A DNA stretch of 40,172 bases from the NCBI GenBank assembly GCA_001931905.2, contig MSJI02000768.1:1-40172 (forward strand), given 5' to 3'. Below the pieces are notes generated by a model. The model saw only the letters and a program-made list of their open reading frames with translations, was not told the DNA's origin and searched no databases. Positions within the stretch are counted from its first letter, which is position 1. The number at the start of each line of letters is the position of its first letter. Positions 1 to 11,396 of the stretch are shown in pieces. This DNA comes from Cladosporium sp. IMV 00045 (Eukaryota; Ascomycota; Dothideomycetes; Cladosporiales; Cladosporiaceae). The translations under genes were made by a program, and so were the position numbers.

Positions 1-83
1 TAGAACTTTTGGCCAAAATAAAAGAAGAAAACCAAAGGTTGACAAGATCACTGTACAATCAACCCGATGGTTCTGTTTTCTCT

Positions 84-178
84 CTTCTTCTTCTTCTTCT
101 TCTTCTTCTTCTTCTTCTTCTTCTTCTTCTTCTTCTTCTTCTCTTCTCTCTCTCTCTCTCCCTCTCACACACACACAA
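84..178. repeat. (CTT)19 microsatellite followed by CT and CA tracts
   Basis: A perfect CTT trinucleotide run of about 19 units (84-140) passes into a CT-dinucleotide stretch (about 141-162) and then a short CA run (about 167-178). It lies just downstream of the stop codon of the minus-strand gene ending at 199, so a transcript of that gene could carry it as a GAA-type purine tract in its 3' UTR. The open frames that run through it are repeat artefacts. Confidence 0.95.
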
Positions 179-198
179 ACAACAACACCCGCCTTCTC

Positions 199-1098
199 TT
201 ACTGTCCCTTACGGACCCAATCCTGGACCGTCTCGCGAACGCCCTGCACCTTCTCCTCCGCCATCGCCAGGCCCATCTGGCTGTGCGCCTTGCCCGTCTC
301 CACAAAGTGCCTGACGCTCTCGGTCACGCGCAAGTGGTTGTCCCGCACCACGGGGTACTTCTCCTCCCAGCGCCAGACGAGGTTGCCGACGTTCTCGGTC
401 GTCCTGGGAACGACGTAGTGCGCGGCGGTGACGCCGGTGATGATTGGCGTGACGAAGCGGACGAAGATGTTCCTGTTGCGCGAGATGATGGAGCCCGCCA
501 TGGCGGCCACGAGCACGTAGATGCCGCCGGGCAGCAGCTTCTCGTTGCTCTCTTTGGGAGGCGCCAGCGAGCGGATCGTGGACGCGACGTCGTGCTCGGC
601 GCTCAGGGCGCGCGACATGCCGTCGTTGACGGCCTGCTCAGTGGCTGCGGCGTAGTGGTGGAGGAAGAGGCGGGTTTTCGCAATCTGACCAGCGAGACGG
701 TCTGTGGGTGTGGGCGAGCCGGAAATCTTACTGGCGACAACGGTAGTCACGTCGGTCTCTTCCTGGGGCTTCTCGGTCACGCCGGAGGCGGGAGGGGGAG
801 TGGTGGCCGCGATTTCGTGGATTGAAGGCTCGGAGGGAGTGTCGTAGATCGGCTTGCGCTTGCGCTGGAGATGTCGTTAGAGCGGTTGCCATACACTTGT
901 TCGCTTCCTTCATACCATGGCCGCTAGAGGATCCGAGGAAGGCTCCTCGGCGTAGACGGATCGCTTGGGCACGAGCGAGAGACCAGCAGTGAGACCGGCG
1001 AGCGGAAGGACATGCTTTGGCGCGGTTAGAATATGATTTGTTGGAATGAAAGTGTCCACCAATTTACTTACCTGCCGAAGCAGCGGCGCGAAAGCCAT
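199..1098 (-). CDS. MIC27: MICOS complex subunit, MIC26/MIC27 (apolipoprotein O-like) family
   Basis: Inner-membrane protein of the mitochondrial contact site and cristae organising system, which shapes cristae junctions. Three exons: 1098-1072, 1014-916 and 864-199. Both introns (1071-1015 and 915-866, the second ending with the CAG at 867-865) have GT...CTAAC...AG signals and join in frame to give 263 residues. The N-terminus (MAFAPLLRQ, then a hydrophobic stretch reaching SVYAEEPSS) fits a mitochondrial presequence. In the large last exon, around residues 145-185, two hydrophobic segments (LLPGGIYVLVAAMAGSIISR and, after a short loop, FVTPIITGVTAAHYVVP) form the paired membrane hairpin typical of ApoO-like proteins. 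The C-terminal tail is amphipathic. The start is the ATG of the short first exon. The gene is head to head with OCT1. MIC26 and MIC27 cannot be told apart here, so the symbol is provisional. No frame breaks. Confidence 0.85.
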
Positions 1099-1317
1099 TG
1101 GAGTATATGAAGGGGAGTTGCGTGCGACTGCTGAGCTCTAGTCTTTGCGTTGTCGTTGCTCGCGAACTTCCGGGAGGACGTTGGAGAGCGAGCGCGGCAA
1201 GCTCCGCCCTGGCGTTCTGCATGAACTGACGTGTGAGGGATCGAGGACTGGGGGCGGCGTTATCACATGCTCGACTTCTGTTTCTCTTCCACTCCCATGA
1301 ACCGATATATAACAAAA
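1099..1317. promoter_or_regulatory. Shared divergent promoter of MIC27 and OCT1
   Basis: A 219-bp gap separates the start codons of two nuclear genes for mitochondrial proteins on opposite strands. It must hold both 5' UTRs and core promoters. A TATATAA-like stretch lies at about 1305-1311, just before the OCT1 start at 1318. Bidirectional promoter function is inferred from the arrangement. Confidence 0.5.
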
Positions 1318-3738
1318 ATGCTGAAACGCGCGGCGCCTCGTCCTTGGACCTGCGCTCGATGCGTACGGCAGCAGCAAAGCAACACTACTAGACGACAGTT
1401 CACGAATTCAACAACAACCAAGGGAGCTGGGCCCGCGGCAGCATTCGCCGATACTCATCAGCCGGTCCAACGGACGGATCCAGCGACTGCCCACGATGAT
1501 AAAACACTACGACAGATCTTCGATTCTCCCGACTTCTGGAGAGACTTCAGCTCCAAAGCACAACAATACTATGGCGGCAAGAGCGCTGGCCTCTTCCAAA
1601 ATCGATACCTCACAAGACCCGAAGGCTTTCAAGAATTCGCCGATGTAACACTCCAAAAATGCAGGAAGATCGTTGCTGCTGTGCTGGAATACAATAGTAA
1701 AGAGCAATACAAGAGAGTCGCGAGGGATCTGGATCGTCTGTCAGACCTGCTATGTCGTGTCATCGATCTGAGCGACTTCGTTCGCTCTGTGCATCCGGAT
1801 CGCAGGGTTCAGATGGCTGCGACGCAGGCGTACTCGCAGATGTTTGAGTATATGAACGTCCTCAACACGACGCCAGGTTTGGAATTACAATTAAAGACAG
1901 CCGCATCCATACCAGAAGTATACGATAGCTGGAGCGAGGAAGAGAAGACGGTTGCGAATATCTTGATGAAGGATTTCTCCAAGTCCGCCATCGATCTCCC
2001 AGACAATGAAAGACAAGCCTTTGTCGATATATCGAACGATGTCGCGCAGGTCGGAACGGAGTTTGTTGAAGCCATGGCACCGGCAACGGCTATCCTCAGC
2101 CTACAGAGTAGCAAGCTCAAGGGAATGGATCCGTTGGTGGTCAAGCAGTTGACGAAATGGGGGACCTCACATCTACCCACCGTTGGAATGCCTGCTATGC
2201 TTGCTTTGCGAACAGTCGAGGATGCCGACACGCGACGGGAGATCTACATGGCCAACCGTACATCCGCGAGAGAACAAATCGAGCGTTTGGAGCAAATGCT
2301 CGTGCAAAGAGCGCAGCTTGCCAAGTTGGCAGGCTATGAAAGTCATGCTCATATGGCGTTGTCAGACAAGATGGCGCAAACGCCAGAGGCCGTTGTCAGT
2401 TTCCTAGATGCCCTATCCCAAGACAACGCACCTAAAGTCACACAAGAGATGCGGGACCTCCTAGACCTCAAACGCGGCGATGCGCGCGCAACTGGGTTGC
2501 CCGAGGAGCTGAATGCTTGGGACAAGGACTATTACACCGGCCGCGTCATGTCGTCGATGGTTTCCCGGGCTCGCACACCGGATCAGCTGAGCGCGTATTT
2601 CTCACTTGGCACGGTGATGCAGGGCCTGTCCAGACTCTTCAACCGCCTTTACGGCATCCGTCTGGTGCCTAGAGAACCCCTTCCTGGTGAGACTTGGAAC
2701 TCAGACGTCCGCCGTCTTGACGTGATCGACCAGCACGAAGGACACATTGCCGTCATCTACTGCGATCTGTTCGAGCGCGCAGGCAAGTCCCCCAACCCCG
2801 CACATTTCACTCTTCGATGCTCTCGTCGCATCGGCGACGAGGAAATGCGCGAGGCTGCCACTCTGAGCTCGGAAAAGAGGTCCATCTTCGCAACCGCCCA
2901 AGAAGCCGTGAACGACGGTCTTGCCACAAACAACAACCGAAGAGACGGCAACGCGCTCTACCAGCTCCCCACCATAGCTCTGATCTGCGACTTCGCCCTC
3001 CCAGCAGCCTCGTACTCCCAACGACCCGCCCTCCTCTCCTACCGCGAAGTCAGCACGCTCTTCCACGAAATGGGCCACGCCCTGCACTCCATCTGCGGCC
3101 GCACCGCCCTCCAGAACGTAGCAGGCACGCGCTGCGCCACCGATTTCGCCGAGCTTCCCTCCGTCCTCATGGAATCCTTCGCCGCCGCGCCGGAAGTCCT
3201 AGCCCTGTACGCCCGACACTGGGAGACCGACGCGCCGCTCGACCCCGCCCGTGTCCAGGAACGCGTCGAAATCGACCGCCGTATGCAAGGCGCGGAGATC
3301 GAAGGCCAGGTCCTGCTCGGCATGCTCGATCAGCAATACCACTCCGCCCTGCCGCTGCAGTGGACTGGTGGAAATGCCGGTGAGAGCACGAAGGTCTACC
3401 ACGACGTGTGGCGCCGCTACTCCTCCGTCCCCGAACCCGCTGGCACGAGCTGGCAGGGTTTCTTCGGGCACTTGTTCGGCTACGGCGCCACTTACTACTC
3501 GTACCTCTTCGATCGGGCGATTGCTGGTAAGATTTGGCGCGACGTTTTTCAGAGAACGCAGGGTGGTGCTGTGGACCCTGAAGCGGGCGCGAAGTTCCGC
3601 GAGGAGGTTCTGCGCTGGGGTGGTGGTAGGGATGGCTGGCAGTGTATTGCTGGCGCTCTGGGGGAGAAGGATGGCGTGCTGGCTGAGGGCGGCAAGGGCG
3701 CTATGGAGAAGGTGGGGAGGTGGGGTGTACATACTTGA
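1318..3738 (+). CDS. OCT1: Mitochondrial intermediate peptidase (M3A metallopeptidase)
   Basis: Matrix zinc oligopeptidase that removes an N-terminal octapeptide from imported precursors after the general processing peptidase. Single exon of 806 residues from the ATG at 1318, which has A at -3 and is followed by a basic, Cys/Arg-rich presequence (MLKRAAPRPWTCARC). An in-frame ATG at 1267 would add 17 residues less like a targeting signal. The M3 zinc site is complete: H583-E-M-G-H587 (codons from 3064), with the third ligand E612 in the following TDFAELPS segment. The remaining length matches fungal OCT1 proteins of roughly 770-800 residues. The sense strand is C-rich from about 2950 to 3440 and becomes G-rich from about 3540 to the stop. 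The gene is intact and head to head with the MICOS gene. Confidence 0.96.
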   Translation: MLKRAAPRPWTCARCVRQQQSNTTRRQFTNSTTTKGAGPAAAFADTHQPVQRTDPATAHDDKTLRQIFDSPDFWRDFSSKAQQYYGGKSAGLFQNRYLTRPEGFQEFADVTLQKCRKIVAAVLEYNSKEQYKRVARDLDRLSDLLCRVIDLSDFVRSVHPDRRVQMAATQAYSQMFEYMNVLNTTPGLELQLKTAASIPEVYDSWSEEEKTVANILMKDFSKSAIDLPDNERQAFVDISNDVAQVGTEFVEAMAPATAILSLQSSKLKGMDPLVVKQLTKWGTSHLPTVGMPAMLALRTVEDADTRREIYMANRTSAREQIERLEQMLVQRAQLAKLAGYESHAHMALSDKMAQTPEAVVSFLDALSQDNAPKVTQEMRDLLDLKRGDARATGLPEELNAWDKDYYTGRVMSSMVSRARTPDQLSAYFSLGTVMQGLSRLFNRLYGIRLVPREPLPGETWNSDVRRLDVIDQHEGHIAVIYCDLFERAGKSPNPAHFTLRCSRRIGDEEMREAATLSSEKRSIFATAQEAVNDGLATNNNRRDGNALYQLPTIALICDFALPAASYSQRPALLSYREVSTLFHEMGHALHSICGRTALQNVAGTRCATDFAELPSVLMESFAAAPEVLALYARHWETDAPLDPARVQERVEIDRRMQGAEIEGQVLLGMLDQQYHSALPLQWTGGNAGESTKVYHDVWRRYSSVPEPAGTSWQGFFGHLFGYGATYYSYLFDRAIAGKIWRDVFQRTQGGAVDPEAGAKFREEVLRWGGGRDGWQCIAGALGEKDGVLAEGGKGAMEKVGRWGVHT

Positions 3739-4482
3739 GAGTTGGTATGATGGTGATGGGGATGGGGTTCTTGTAGATATAGAAGTTAAGTACGACTAGG
3801 CTGTGAGTACAGAGGACTGGCATGAGCTTCTCCTTCTTGTATAAAACGATCAAATGTGCATCGTCTGGCCAAGGATAGTTCGTGGTGTTTTATGCCCTAC
3901 CGAAAAGTGACCGCCTGCGAAACATCTACATAGCTCGGCGGCCTTCGTATTCTCTTCTGAGACAACACCTTACCTGGGGCTTCCAAGGTACCACTTGAAT
4001 CGCAATCCAAACTCGCAGTGGAGTCCTCATCACGGCCATGACGACGTTCTGGAAGCAGAAGTTGATGGCCCTAGAATTCGCTTCTTCGATGACATCCCAC
4101 ACCCAGCCAATCACAAGCCCGGATCTGTGCAGCAAAGACGTCTTTCGGCCGGGGGGCTCATCCTTCGTGACGCGAACCCGAACAGAAGCAAGCTCCCGTC
4201 TCTCTGAGGCATCGCTTTTTGGTTCAGCTGAGGAGGCAAGTCAGCAAAACCCACAACAACATACCTAGCCAGGCCAAATCGTCGTGACATCCCTCCACCG
4301 TATCACATGCAACCGTGAAGCATCTGGAAGCTTTTCTTCCTCCCTGGCTCCGTCATTTCCCAAAGTGGGCATTCCTGCACGACCGTCCCATCCACCATCG
4401 CCGCCGCTAGCATCAGCCCTGCAAGCGAAACGGCCGTAAAGGTCGAGCACGCCGGCAGCTGCAACCTGGATTTGTGCCCACC
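3739..4482. other. Intergenic region between OCT1 and the Zn2Cys6 gene
   Basis: It holds the 3' UTR of OCT1 and the promoter and 5' UTR of the Zn2Cys6 gene. Short open frames are present, for example an ATG at 4038 running about 76 codons to 4268. If the regulator's transcript starts upstream of 4038 this would be an upstream ORF. No recognisable protein or RNA gene is seen. Confidence 0.5.
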
Positions 4483-7388
4483 ATGCCGGATTCCTGGACG
4501 TACCAACCTGCCACGTCCGATCATCACTCTCCCAATGGTCCGGACAGCGAATCCTCGAAAGCCTCGCCGCCCAATCTGAGCGTCTTTCGCGACAACACCA
4601 CTCCGCAGGATGCTTCCAAACCGGCGGCGCCTCCTAGGATTCGGCGGAGGAACAGGCTGATCACGAGTTGTCTTGAATGTAGACGGCGAAAACTCAAGTG
4701 CGACAAGCAAGCACCATGTACCAACTGCACGCGCTTCAGACGGGATTGTCTCTATCTCGCTCCGGCGCTGGACTCTCAAAGCCAGCAGAAATTGGCTGAC
4801 ATCAAGGAGAGGATGGGTGCGCTTGAGAAGAACCTCGAGCGTGAAGTTTCAGGGAGGACCGCCAAAGTTCACATTGGCGGTTCTCACATTCTGCCTCAAA
4901 GTCAATCTTCCAAAGTCGAGGAGGACGATGGCGAGGATGATGATGAGGTCGAAGACGAAGAGGCGTTGGAGCCGACGCCACTCGCTGCTCTCGATGCGGG
5001 CTATGAAGACAATGGCGATGATGAGATGATGGATCTTGGAGTTCAGATGGGGAAAATGCGGATCACTGACCGCATTGGTGGCTGGATTCGACCAAAGCTC
5101 GTGGATGAGCTTAACGATACTCTCAACGATGTCAAGGCTGGCAAATCTCGATGGAGCGGGCCTGAAGTCATTGGCTATCCTCCTGATAGCAATCCTGAAG
5201 GAAGGGTCAAGTTGCAGGCTTCTCCAAAGTCCTACATTGGTCCCGGGCCGGATTACATCGCTCCGGCATCCAGCTTCTTCTTTCCGGGAACGAACGTGAG
5301 CACGAGCTTGGTGGACTACTTACCCTCGAAGACTGTGGCGGACCAACTCATTGCGCAATACTACCATGCGGTACATTACGTGGCGAAGATCGTCCATCGT
5401 CCCACAATGGAAGCACAATACGCACTGTTCTGGAACAGCATCGCCACTGGCAACGAACCACTACCTTCACTTCAGGCCATCATCTTCGCCGCCATGTTCT
5501 CCGCCGCTGTGAGTATGACCAATGAGCAACACCTACAACGTCTCGGCACCACCAAGGCAGCGCTGGTGGACAGCTTGAGGTCTGGCACAGAAATGGCATT
5601 GAGCAAAGCGAACTTTCTACGAACGACCAAGGTCGACACTATGCAAGCTTTCGTCATGTATCTCATCCCTTTGGTCAGAGCTGAAGTCTCAAGAGCGCAC
5701 TCAGCGCTGGTGGGTACGGCCATCCGATTGGCCGAATGCATGGGCTTGCACCGAGATGGAAGCCATTACAACATGAAGCCTGTAGAGGTCCACGTACGGA
5801 GAATGGTGTGGCATCAGTTGTGCTTCTTGGACCAGAGGACTTGTGAAGCTACAGGACCCCGGCCACAGATCAGAAAAGAGGACTACGACACGAAACTCCC
5901 AGCGAACGTCAACGATATCGATCTCATCAACGCAGACGGCGCGGTAGAAGAACACCCATACTGGACCGACAACACCCTCTGTCGCATCCGTGCGGAATGC
6001 GGCGAGATTCGCCGACAAGTCTGGTTCGATATCGTCGCACTCGACAAGAAGAAAAAGACCCTGACATCCGTCCTCGTACGCGTACAGAAATTCAGAAACG
6101 CCCTCGAAAACAAATACTTCCCCATGCTCGACGAGAGCAATCCACTGCAAGTCTTCACCCGCCACGTCATGGCCCTCGGGGTGAACGGTCTCTACATTCA
6201 AGTCCTTCACCGCTACCTCTTCAGCACAACGACCAAAATGCCCGACCGCCTCCGACAAGTCCTCATCGAATCCGGCCTGGCGCAGATGGAAAACGCCATC
6301 GCGCTGGAAACAACGCCCTCGATAGCGACCTGGTCATGGTACAAAGGCGCTTTCAACCAGTACCACTCGGCGCTCCTGCTCATGGTCGAAGTCTACGCCT
6401 ACCCGATGCGAAAGGACGCTTCCAAAATCTGGAAATGCCTCGACTACATCTTCGACATCCCGCCGCACCTCTCGCCCAAGCAGAAAGCCGAACTCGTCAT
6501 CACCGACCTGCGCGACCGCATGGAGATCTTCCACCAGATGCGCCGCGTGCGCGCCACCACGCAGATGGAAGCGCGCGTGCACTCCATGGGCTCCGCGTCG
6601 TCGATGCGCGAGCGAGGGAACGACGTCTCGTCTTCTTCGTCCTCTTCGGTGGCGGCGTTCCCGCACGGCCAGATGTCTTTCGACCAACAGCAGCAGCAGC
6701 AGCATCTCTTACCACAGCATCAAATCCCCCTCGTCGACTCTTTCGGGCAGATGAACCAGCAAAGTATTCTCACAGCTCCCACGGCGCCTCCTCTCATCCC
6801 TCAAGCGCAATTTCCGCCGCCGCTATACGCCCAAAATCAATACCAGCAGCAGCAACAACAGCAAACAGACACCTCAACACCCAGCGACAGCCGCAACGGC
6901 AGCGTGACGAGCGGTCAACAGCCATCAGCCAATTTCGGCCTAGGACCTGCTGCTGGGGGCGATACGCTCATGGATGATATTGACTGGGTATGTGAACTTC
7001 ATTTCCTCATCACCCTCCCCTCTTCCCTCTTCCTCCTGTCTCTCTTCTCCCTGTCTTCTCCGTCTTTCTTTGTCTCCCTCAGATCCAGTAAGCTAACCCG
7101 AAAACACAGAACGAATGGGACAAATACTTCCCCGTCGAAACCAACTCGGGCGAGTTGAACATTCCGGACTTCAATTTCCAGCTTTACTTCGCTGGCGAGA
7201 ATAATAATCCCGACAATAATAATAACAGCGGTGGTGGTAGTGGTAGTAACGACAATCGTGAGAATTCCCAACAACGACAACGACAGCGAGGTCGGGAAAA
7301 CGAATCATCGCTGTCGGATATGAATTTGGGCTCTATGACGTTTTTCCCGGCGGGGTTTCCTAATGGCGGTGGCGGTGGTGGGAGTTAG
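4483..7388 (+). CDS. Zn2Cys6 transcription factor with fungal-specific TF domain
   Basis: Predicted nuclear regulator of 927 residues. Two exons, 4483-6987 and 7110-7388; the 122-nt intron has GTATGT, AGCTAACCC and ACACAG signals. The start is the ATG at 4483 in a CCACCATGCC context; the frame is open slightly further upstream but only with a GTG. The binuclear cluster is complete: C63, C66, C73, C79, C82 and C89, with the basic run RRRKLK between the second and third cysteines. A likely coiled coil follows (about 102-121), then an acidic stretch. The middle of the protein (about 290-520) resembles the fungal transcription-factor regulatory domain. The C-terminus is rich in Gln, Asn, Ser and Gly, with polyglutamine and polyglycine runs, and looks like an activation or low-complexity region. 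Targets cannot be inferred: no metabolic cluster flanks it. No frame breaks. Confidence 0.92.
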
Positions 7389-7579
7389 CGATAGAAGGGG
7401 ATGAGGAAGAAGAATATGTGAGATCATTTAACCTCTTCTCCTATCAAGGAATTGGAAATGTAAGGAAGTAAGACATCAAAGCAAAGAGATACCCCGTTCC
7501 TGCCACTTCTCGTCACTCTTTTTCCCCATACACTACCCTCTGAGGAACAGCTTGGATTTGGCCCCAGGACACCTTTCTT

Positions 7580-7599
7580 CATGCATGCATGCATGCATG
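7580..7599. repeat. (CATG)5 self-complementary tetranucleotide repeat
   Basis: Five tandem CATG units. Each unit is a palindrome, so the whole array is self-complementary and reads the same on both strands. It lies about 200 bp past the stop codon of the Zn2Cys6 gene. Confidence 0.95.
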
Positions 7600-8018
7600 C
7601 CATACCCCCCTTCCCAAGCCCTGATTCCAACACCCAACAAGACGAGACCAAGAACGAGAAATCGAAAAAGAAAAAGGAAAGAAAAGAAAAGAAAAGAAAA
7701 AACAACAAGACGCGAGACGTAAAACACAAGAAGAAGGGAGAGGTGCAGCAGGTCTACCTTGCAAAGTACTTACCCAAACCAGAGCATCGACAATTTTTTG
7801 CCTCCACTCTCTTGCCTTTTTTCCTCATTTTCTCGTCTCACGTTCAAATGCTCCCGTGATATTCCATTGGTAATACCAACGCCTCTCCCCTCCCCAGCTC
7901 TTGTCGTCACACATGAGCGCGATTGTAGATGAGGTACCTGATATTCCCATATTCTCCCTGGCAGCATACCACAGCTCACAAGAGGCAAGAAACGCCCTCC
8001 CTAGGCCAAGGAAGTCAC

Positions 8019-8059
8019 GAAGAAGAAGAAGAAGGAGAAGAAGAAGAAGAGGAAGAGGA
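8019..8059. repeat. GAA/GGA purine microsatellite
   Basis: An imperfect GAA run with GGA interruptions of about 41 bp, in the gap between two convergent genes. Polar open frames through it (Arg or Glu runs) are artefacts. Confidence 0.9.
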
Positions 8060-9027
8060 CATTGCTTGTACGAAGCTTTCCGTCCAGCGGCAGCCGAAGC
8101 AAGTAACCTCGAACGAGATTCCAGCAACGAAGAGAAACGGAGAAAAGGAACGGGAAGTCAAAAGTCAGCGTCAAGATTTTCACTTCTCAATTTCCATTTC
8201 AATCTCCGTATTGGAGGAGTGTGTGAGTGTTCTCATCTATCATAAAGTTATCCAGCTAGCTAAGCAGCAAGGTACGCCAAAAACATGAACCCTGCCAGAA
8301 CAAAACCTCCGAGCGAGAAGCACAAAGCAAAAAGACCCAGACCTGAACCCAAGCTCCTGAATAAGGTCGCAATTTCCTCTTAACGTCATGAGAAAGAAAA
8401 AAAAGAGAAGGCATGGATTGCAAAGAAGGAAAAAGTCACAGTACGCCCACCCTGAATGTTGAAATTTTTTGTTTCGCGTTGCGCCTAGCCCCCATTCCAG
8501 CTCCTGATCGGGAGGAAAGCACATCCCGTGTGAGTAGTACCGTTTGCGCCTTTGTTAGGAAGAAAGAAGAGAGTTCGTTAAAAGTTGAAGAGAAGTAGAC
8601 AGGCGTATTTCCAGCGATGCTAATCTTTCGCTGGATGAAGGCCAGTCAAGCATTGAAGAGATATCTCTTACTCGGGGAGCGAGTAGAGGTGAAAGGAGCG
8701 TCGTGGAAGTTGTATCGTGGAGATTCGCGTTGGAAGTCGTAATGTGTCGTGAGAGAGTCGTAGGTGGTGCTCGTGGATGTTGGATCTCGTGGCTTGGTGC
8801 GTGAATGGTGGCATCGCGGAGCTGGTGAGCGTGATGGTATCACTTTGACGTCTTGCATAAGAGCTCGACAGCTGTAGGTCGTGTCAGGCTGGCAAGGGCT
8901 TGTTGTGAAGGTTCGATGTTAGCCTCAAGTAGACACTAGCTTCAAGTCCATTGCAACAGCTGCCTGCGAGCCAAGCGTTGAGCGACAGACATCGCTTCAT
9001 GCCGTGCATATCGATCTTTCAGTCCCG

Positions 9028-10867
9028 TCATCTGACATCGAGCTGAAACTGCTTGAAGCTGCCGTAATTCAGACTACATCTGGGGCATCCGCTCATCCGG
9101 CCGTTTCGTTGGTTCTCAACCAGAGCTTCAACGCATGTCCCGCAGAGCCCACATATGCAATTGGTGCATGCAAAGCTGTCTTTCAACACACTCAGCCGTC
9201 GGCATCCCGCGCAGTATATTTGCACTGGCTGGGCTGGGGCGAACATAGGTGACGTATTATTCGAATCCATAGCACTGGGAGGCATGATGTTGAATTGCGA
9301 TCCAGAGTCGGTGGAATTGTTGTGTTGGTGTGAAAGTGAAGAAGATAGCGAAGAATCTACCGAGGTATACTGTTGCAAGTCAAGATTGGCGTCGGCGGTG
9401 GGTGGAGTGAGTGCCCTGTTGAGAGGTGAAGCCTGGAAAGACTGGAATTGAGATCCCATTGCGAAGGGGGGAACCGAGGTCCGTGAAGCGGCTTGAGGTG
9501 ATTGATACGGCGATGCCGGTATCTATACACTGTCAGCTTGAGGAGTGCCGCTTTGCCACTGCAATTCAAATTAGATCGCCGGCCGAACACAATACTCACT
9601 GGTGTCAAATCGCGCGATCCCTCCTCTTCTGTAGCACTCGTGGCAGCGTCTATCAAGTCTTCCCATCGTTTTCCATACAACACTGCTGGTGCCACTGGAG
9701 CATCGGAAAAGCTCTTACGCTTTCCATCTTTGCTCTTTTTCCGCTCATGCTTTGCGATACGAGCTTGTTGGCTCAGACTCTTGTTTCTTGGACGTGCATG
9801 TTGCCGTGAATGGCTTCTTTGCAGTGGAGGAAGAGTGGGATGCCTATCTGGAGGTGAGCGGGCCAGAGTACTTGGCAACAAGCCGGGTTGGTCTTGGCCG
9901 GTGCTTGCGGGGAATGAGGTAGGATCTTGCATAAAGGGCGGCTCGTCCAACGTCGGGTCGACGTGGTAGCCCTGGGGGGGCTTGAGATCGTGGTTTTGCT
10001 CGGCGTAATAATTCTGAAGGAAGTCGGCTTCAGTGCCTGTAGGCGACAACTGCAGGGTGGGAAAAATCACCTGTCCTATGTTATCGCCAGCCCAGTCTGA
10101 CTCACCAGCAGCGCCTCTGTGGTAGTGTAGCTGGGCGAGAGCGGCGGCGGCAGAGGCAGCAGGGATGAGCGAGCCGCGACGATATTCATCAGAGGAACGT
10201 TGCTGGGCCTGCATGCTGTTGAAGATGACGGCAGCGTCGTTGTCGCCGGCGGTGTAGTATCCTCCATCATGCTGGCCGAGCAGATGACCGTAGCCTTGAG
10301 CCAACGATGAGCCTAAGGTAGAATCAAGGTTGAAGGCGGGTGACAGACCTGACGGATCAGAGTGCTGCGGTTGTGCCACCGGGTGGTGAACATGGTTTTG
10401 CTGCTGTGGCGAGGGGTCTGGTTGTGGGACCTCATGGGGAGGGGATGTTATCATGAGCTCGAAGCTTTCTTTTGTGGCAGGCAGTTTAGGGATGTAGTAT
10501 TCGGGATGAGCACGGCGGATGTGCTCCTGCATGGAGCGATAGCGTTTCTCCTGTGGACGCATGCATGGTTACTAGGAGCTCCTTGCGCGGATTGATAGTG
10601 ACGACAAGCGGGGAGGACGAGGAATGAATCACAGCAAGACAGGCATTGGATGATAGCAGAGACAATAGCAATAGCAGGCGAATAATACAACAAGACAAAG
10701 GGTGGAGAGGATGAGAGGGTTGCGTGTATAAGTAATGAGACGACGGGACTCACGCCGAGGCATCGCTTGCGACAATGGCTTCCATCCTGGTTTCGCAGAG
10801 GACAGACGACCTCGTTATTGACGTCGGCGACGGAGAAGGAGGTCTGGAGGGGAGCTCGAGGCGGCAT
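9028..10867 (-). CDS. Uncharacterised fungal protein: N-terminal C2H2-like finger, C-terminal RING-like cysteine module
   Basis: Three exons, 10867-10754, 10550-9600 and 9522-9028, joined in frame at GTGAGT...CAG and GTGAGT...TAG introns to give 519 residues. The start is the ATG opening MPPRAPLQTS; an in-frame upstream ATG at 10945 is possible. A zinc-finger-like module spans intron 1: C22, C32 and C36, then H48 and H53 in the EKRYRSMQEHIRRAHPEYY segment. The middle is long and low in complexity, with a basic stretch (HERKKSKDGKRKSF). The last 70 residues hold nine or so cysteines in CxxC pairs (CAGCRRL, CTNCICGLCGTC, CPRC), a cross-brace-like arrangement. I recognise this as the type of conserved hypothetical protein found in filamentous ascomycetes, but no function is known to me. 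Zinc binding is inferred; a role in transcription or ubiquitin transfer is only a guess. Confidence 0.8.
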
Positions 10868-11107
10868 GGCTCGGTGGAGAGAGACAGAAGAGGTAGAGCT
10901 TTTGCGTCGCTGGCGGTGGTAGCAGCGTAGCAGCAGCGATAGCACACAGCAAAGCTGAAGTGAAGCCGACAGCTACACGCACGCACGAGCACCGGTAGCA
11001 GCGGCGACGACAGCAGCAGAGCAAGCAAGTACCCCGGCTTGGGCACAGGGCAGAGAGAGCAGCAGGAGGCTCAGCTGGGTAGCAAGAAGACAAGCAGCAA
11101 GCAGCAA

Positions 11108-11133
11108 GCAGCAGCAGCAGCAGCAGCAGCAGC
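11108..11133. repeat. CAG/GCA trinucleotide microsatellite
   Basis: An uninterrupted GCA run of about 8 units, preceded by GCA groups spaced by single A bases. It lies 240 bp upstream of the start of the minus-strand zinc-module gene, so it would be CTG-type in that gene's sense strand. Confidence 0.9.
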
Positions 11134-11360
11134 CAGCAGTCGGGTGTGTGGAGTGTGGGAGAGCAGAGAGCTCTATGATCGGGTGTGTGAGGTATCAGGT
11201 GTGAGGTGTGCGGTAGTGCTAGCGAGCGAGCGAGAGCAATCGAGGAAGAGCTGGTAGCTTGGGCGAGCTACGGGCGCTGTTGGTGGAGGTTGGCGGGAGG
11301 AGAGAGAGAGGGTGCAGCAAGGCGGGCGGGCGATCATTCACAGAGCTGTTGGTGGAGAAA

Positions 11361-11396
11361 CAGCAGCAGGAGCAGCAGCAGCAGCAGCAGCGGCAG
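11361..11396. repeat. Second CAG microsatellite
   Basis: An imperfect CAG array with single GGA and CGG interruptions, about 250 bp from the first CAG run and in the same orientation. Confidence 0.85.

Larger units (their letters stand above)
7389..9027. other. 1.6-kb gap between convergent genes, low-complexity
   Basis: It lies between the 3' ends of the Zn2Cys6 gene and the minus-strand zinc-module gene. It holds a (CATG)5 repeat, A-rich purine tracts (about 7640-7710) and a GAA/GGA tract (8019-8059). Open frames here are short, compositionally biased and follow the repeats. I see no gene. Confidence 0.6.

Noticed and set aside
67..825. Plus-strand open frame of 252 codons starting in the CTT repeat
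   Set aside because: It begins as a poly-Phe repeat artefact and is antisense to the MICOS gene, whose spliced frame has clear family features.
5997..6977. 326-codon open frame inside the Zn2Cys6 gene
   Set aside because: Same-strand shadow in another frame, rich in Arg, Pro and His; the main frame has the conserved domains.
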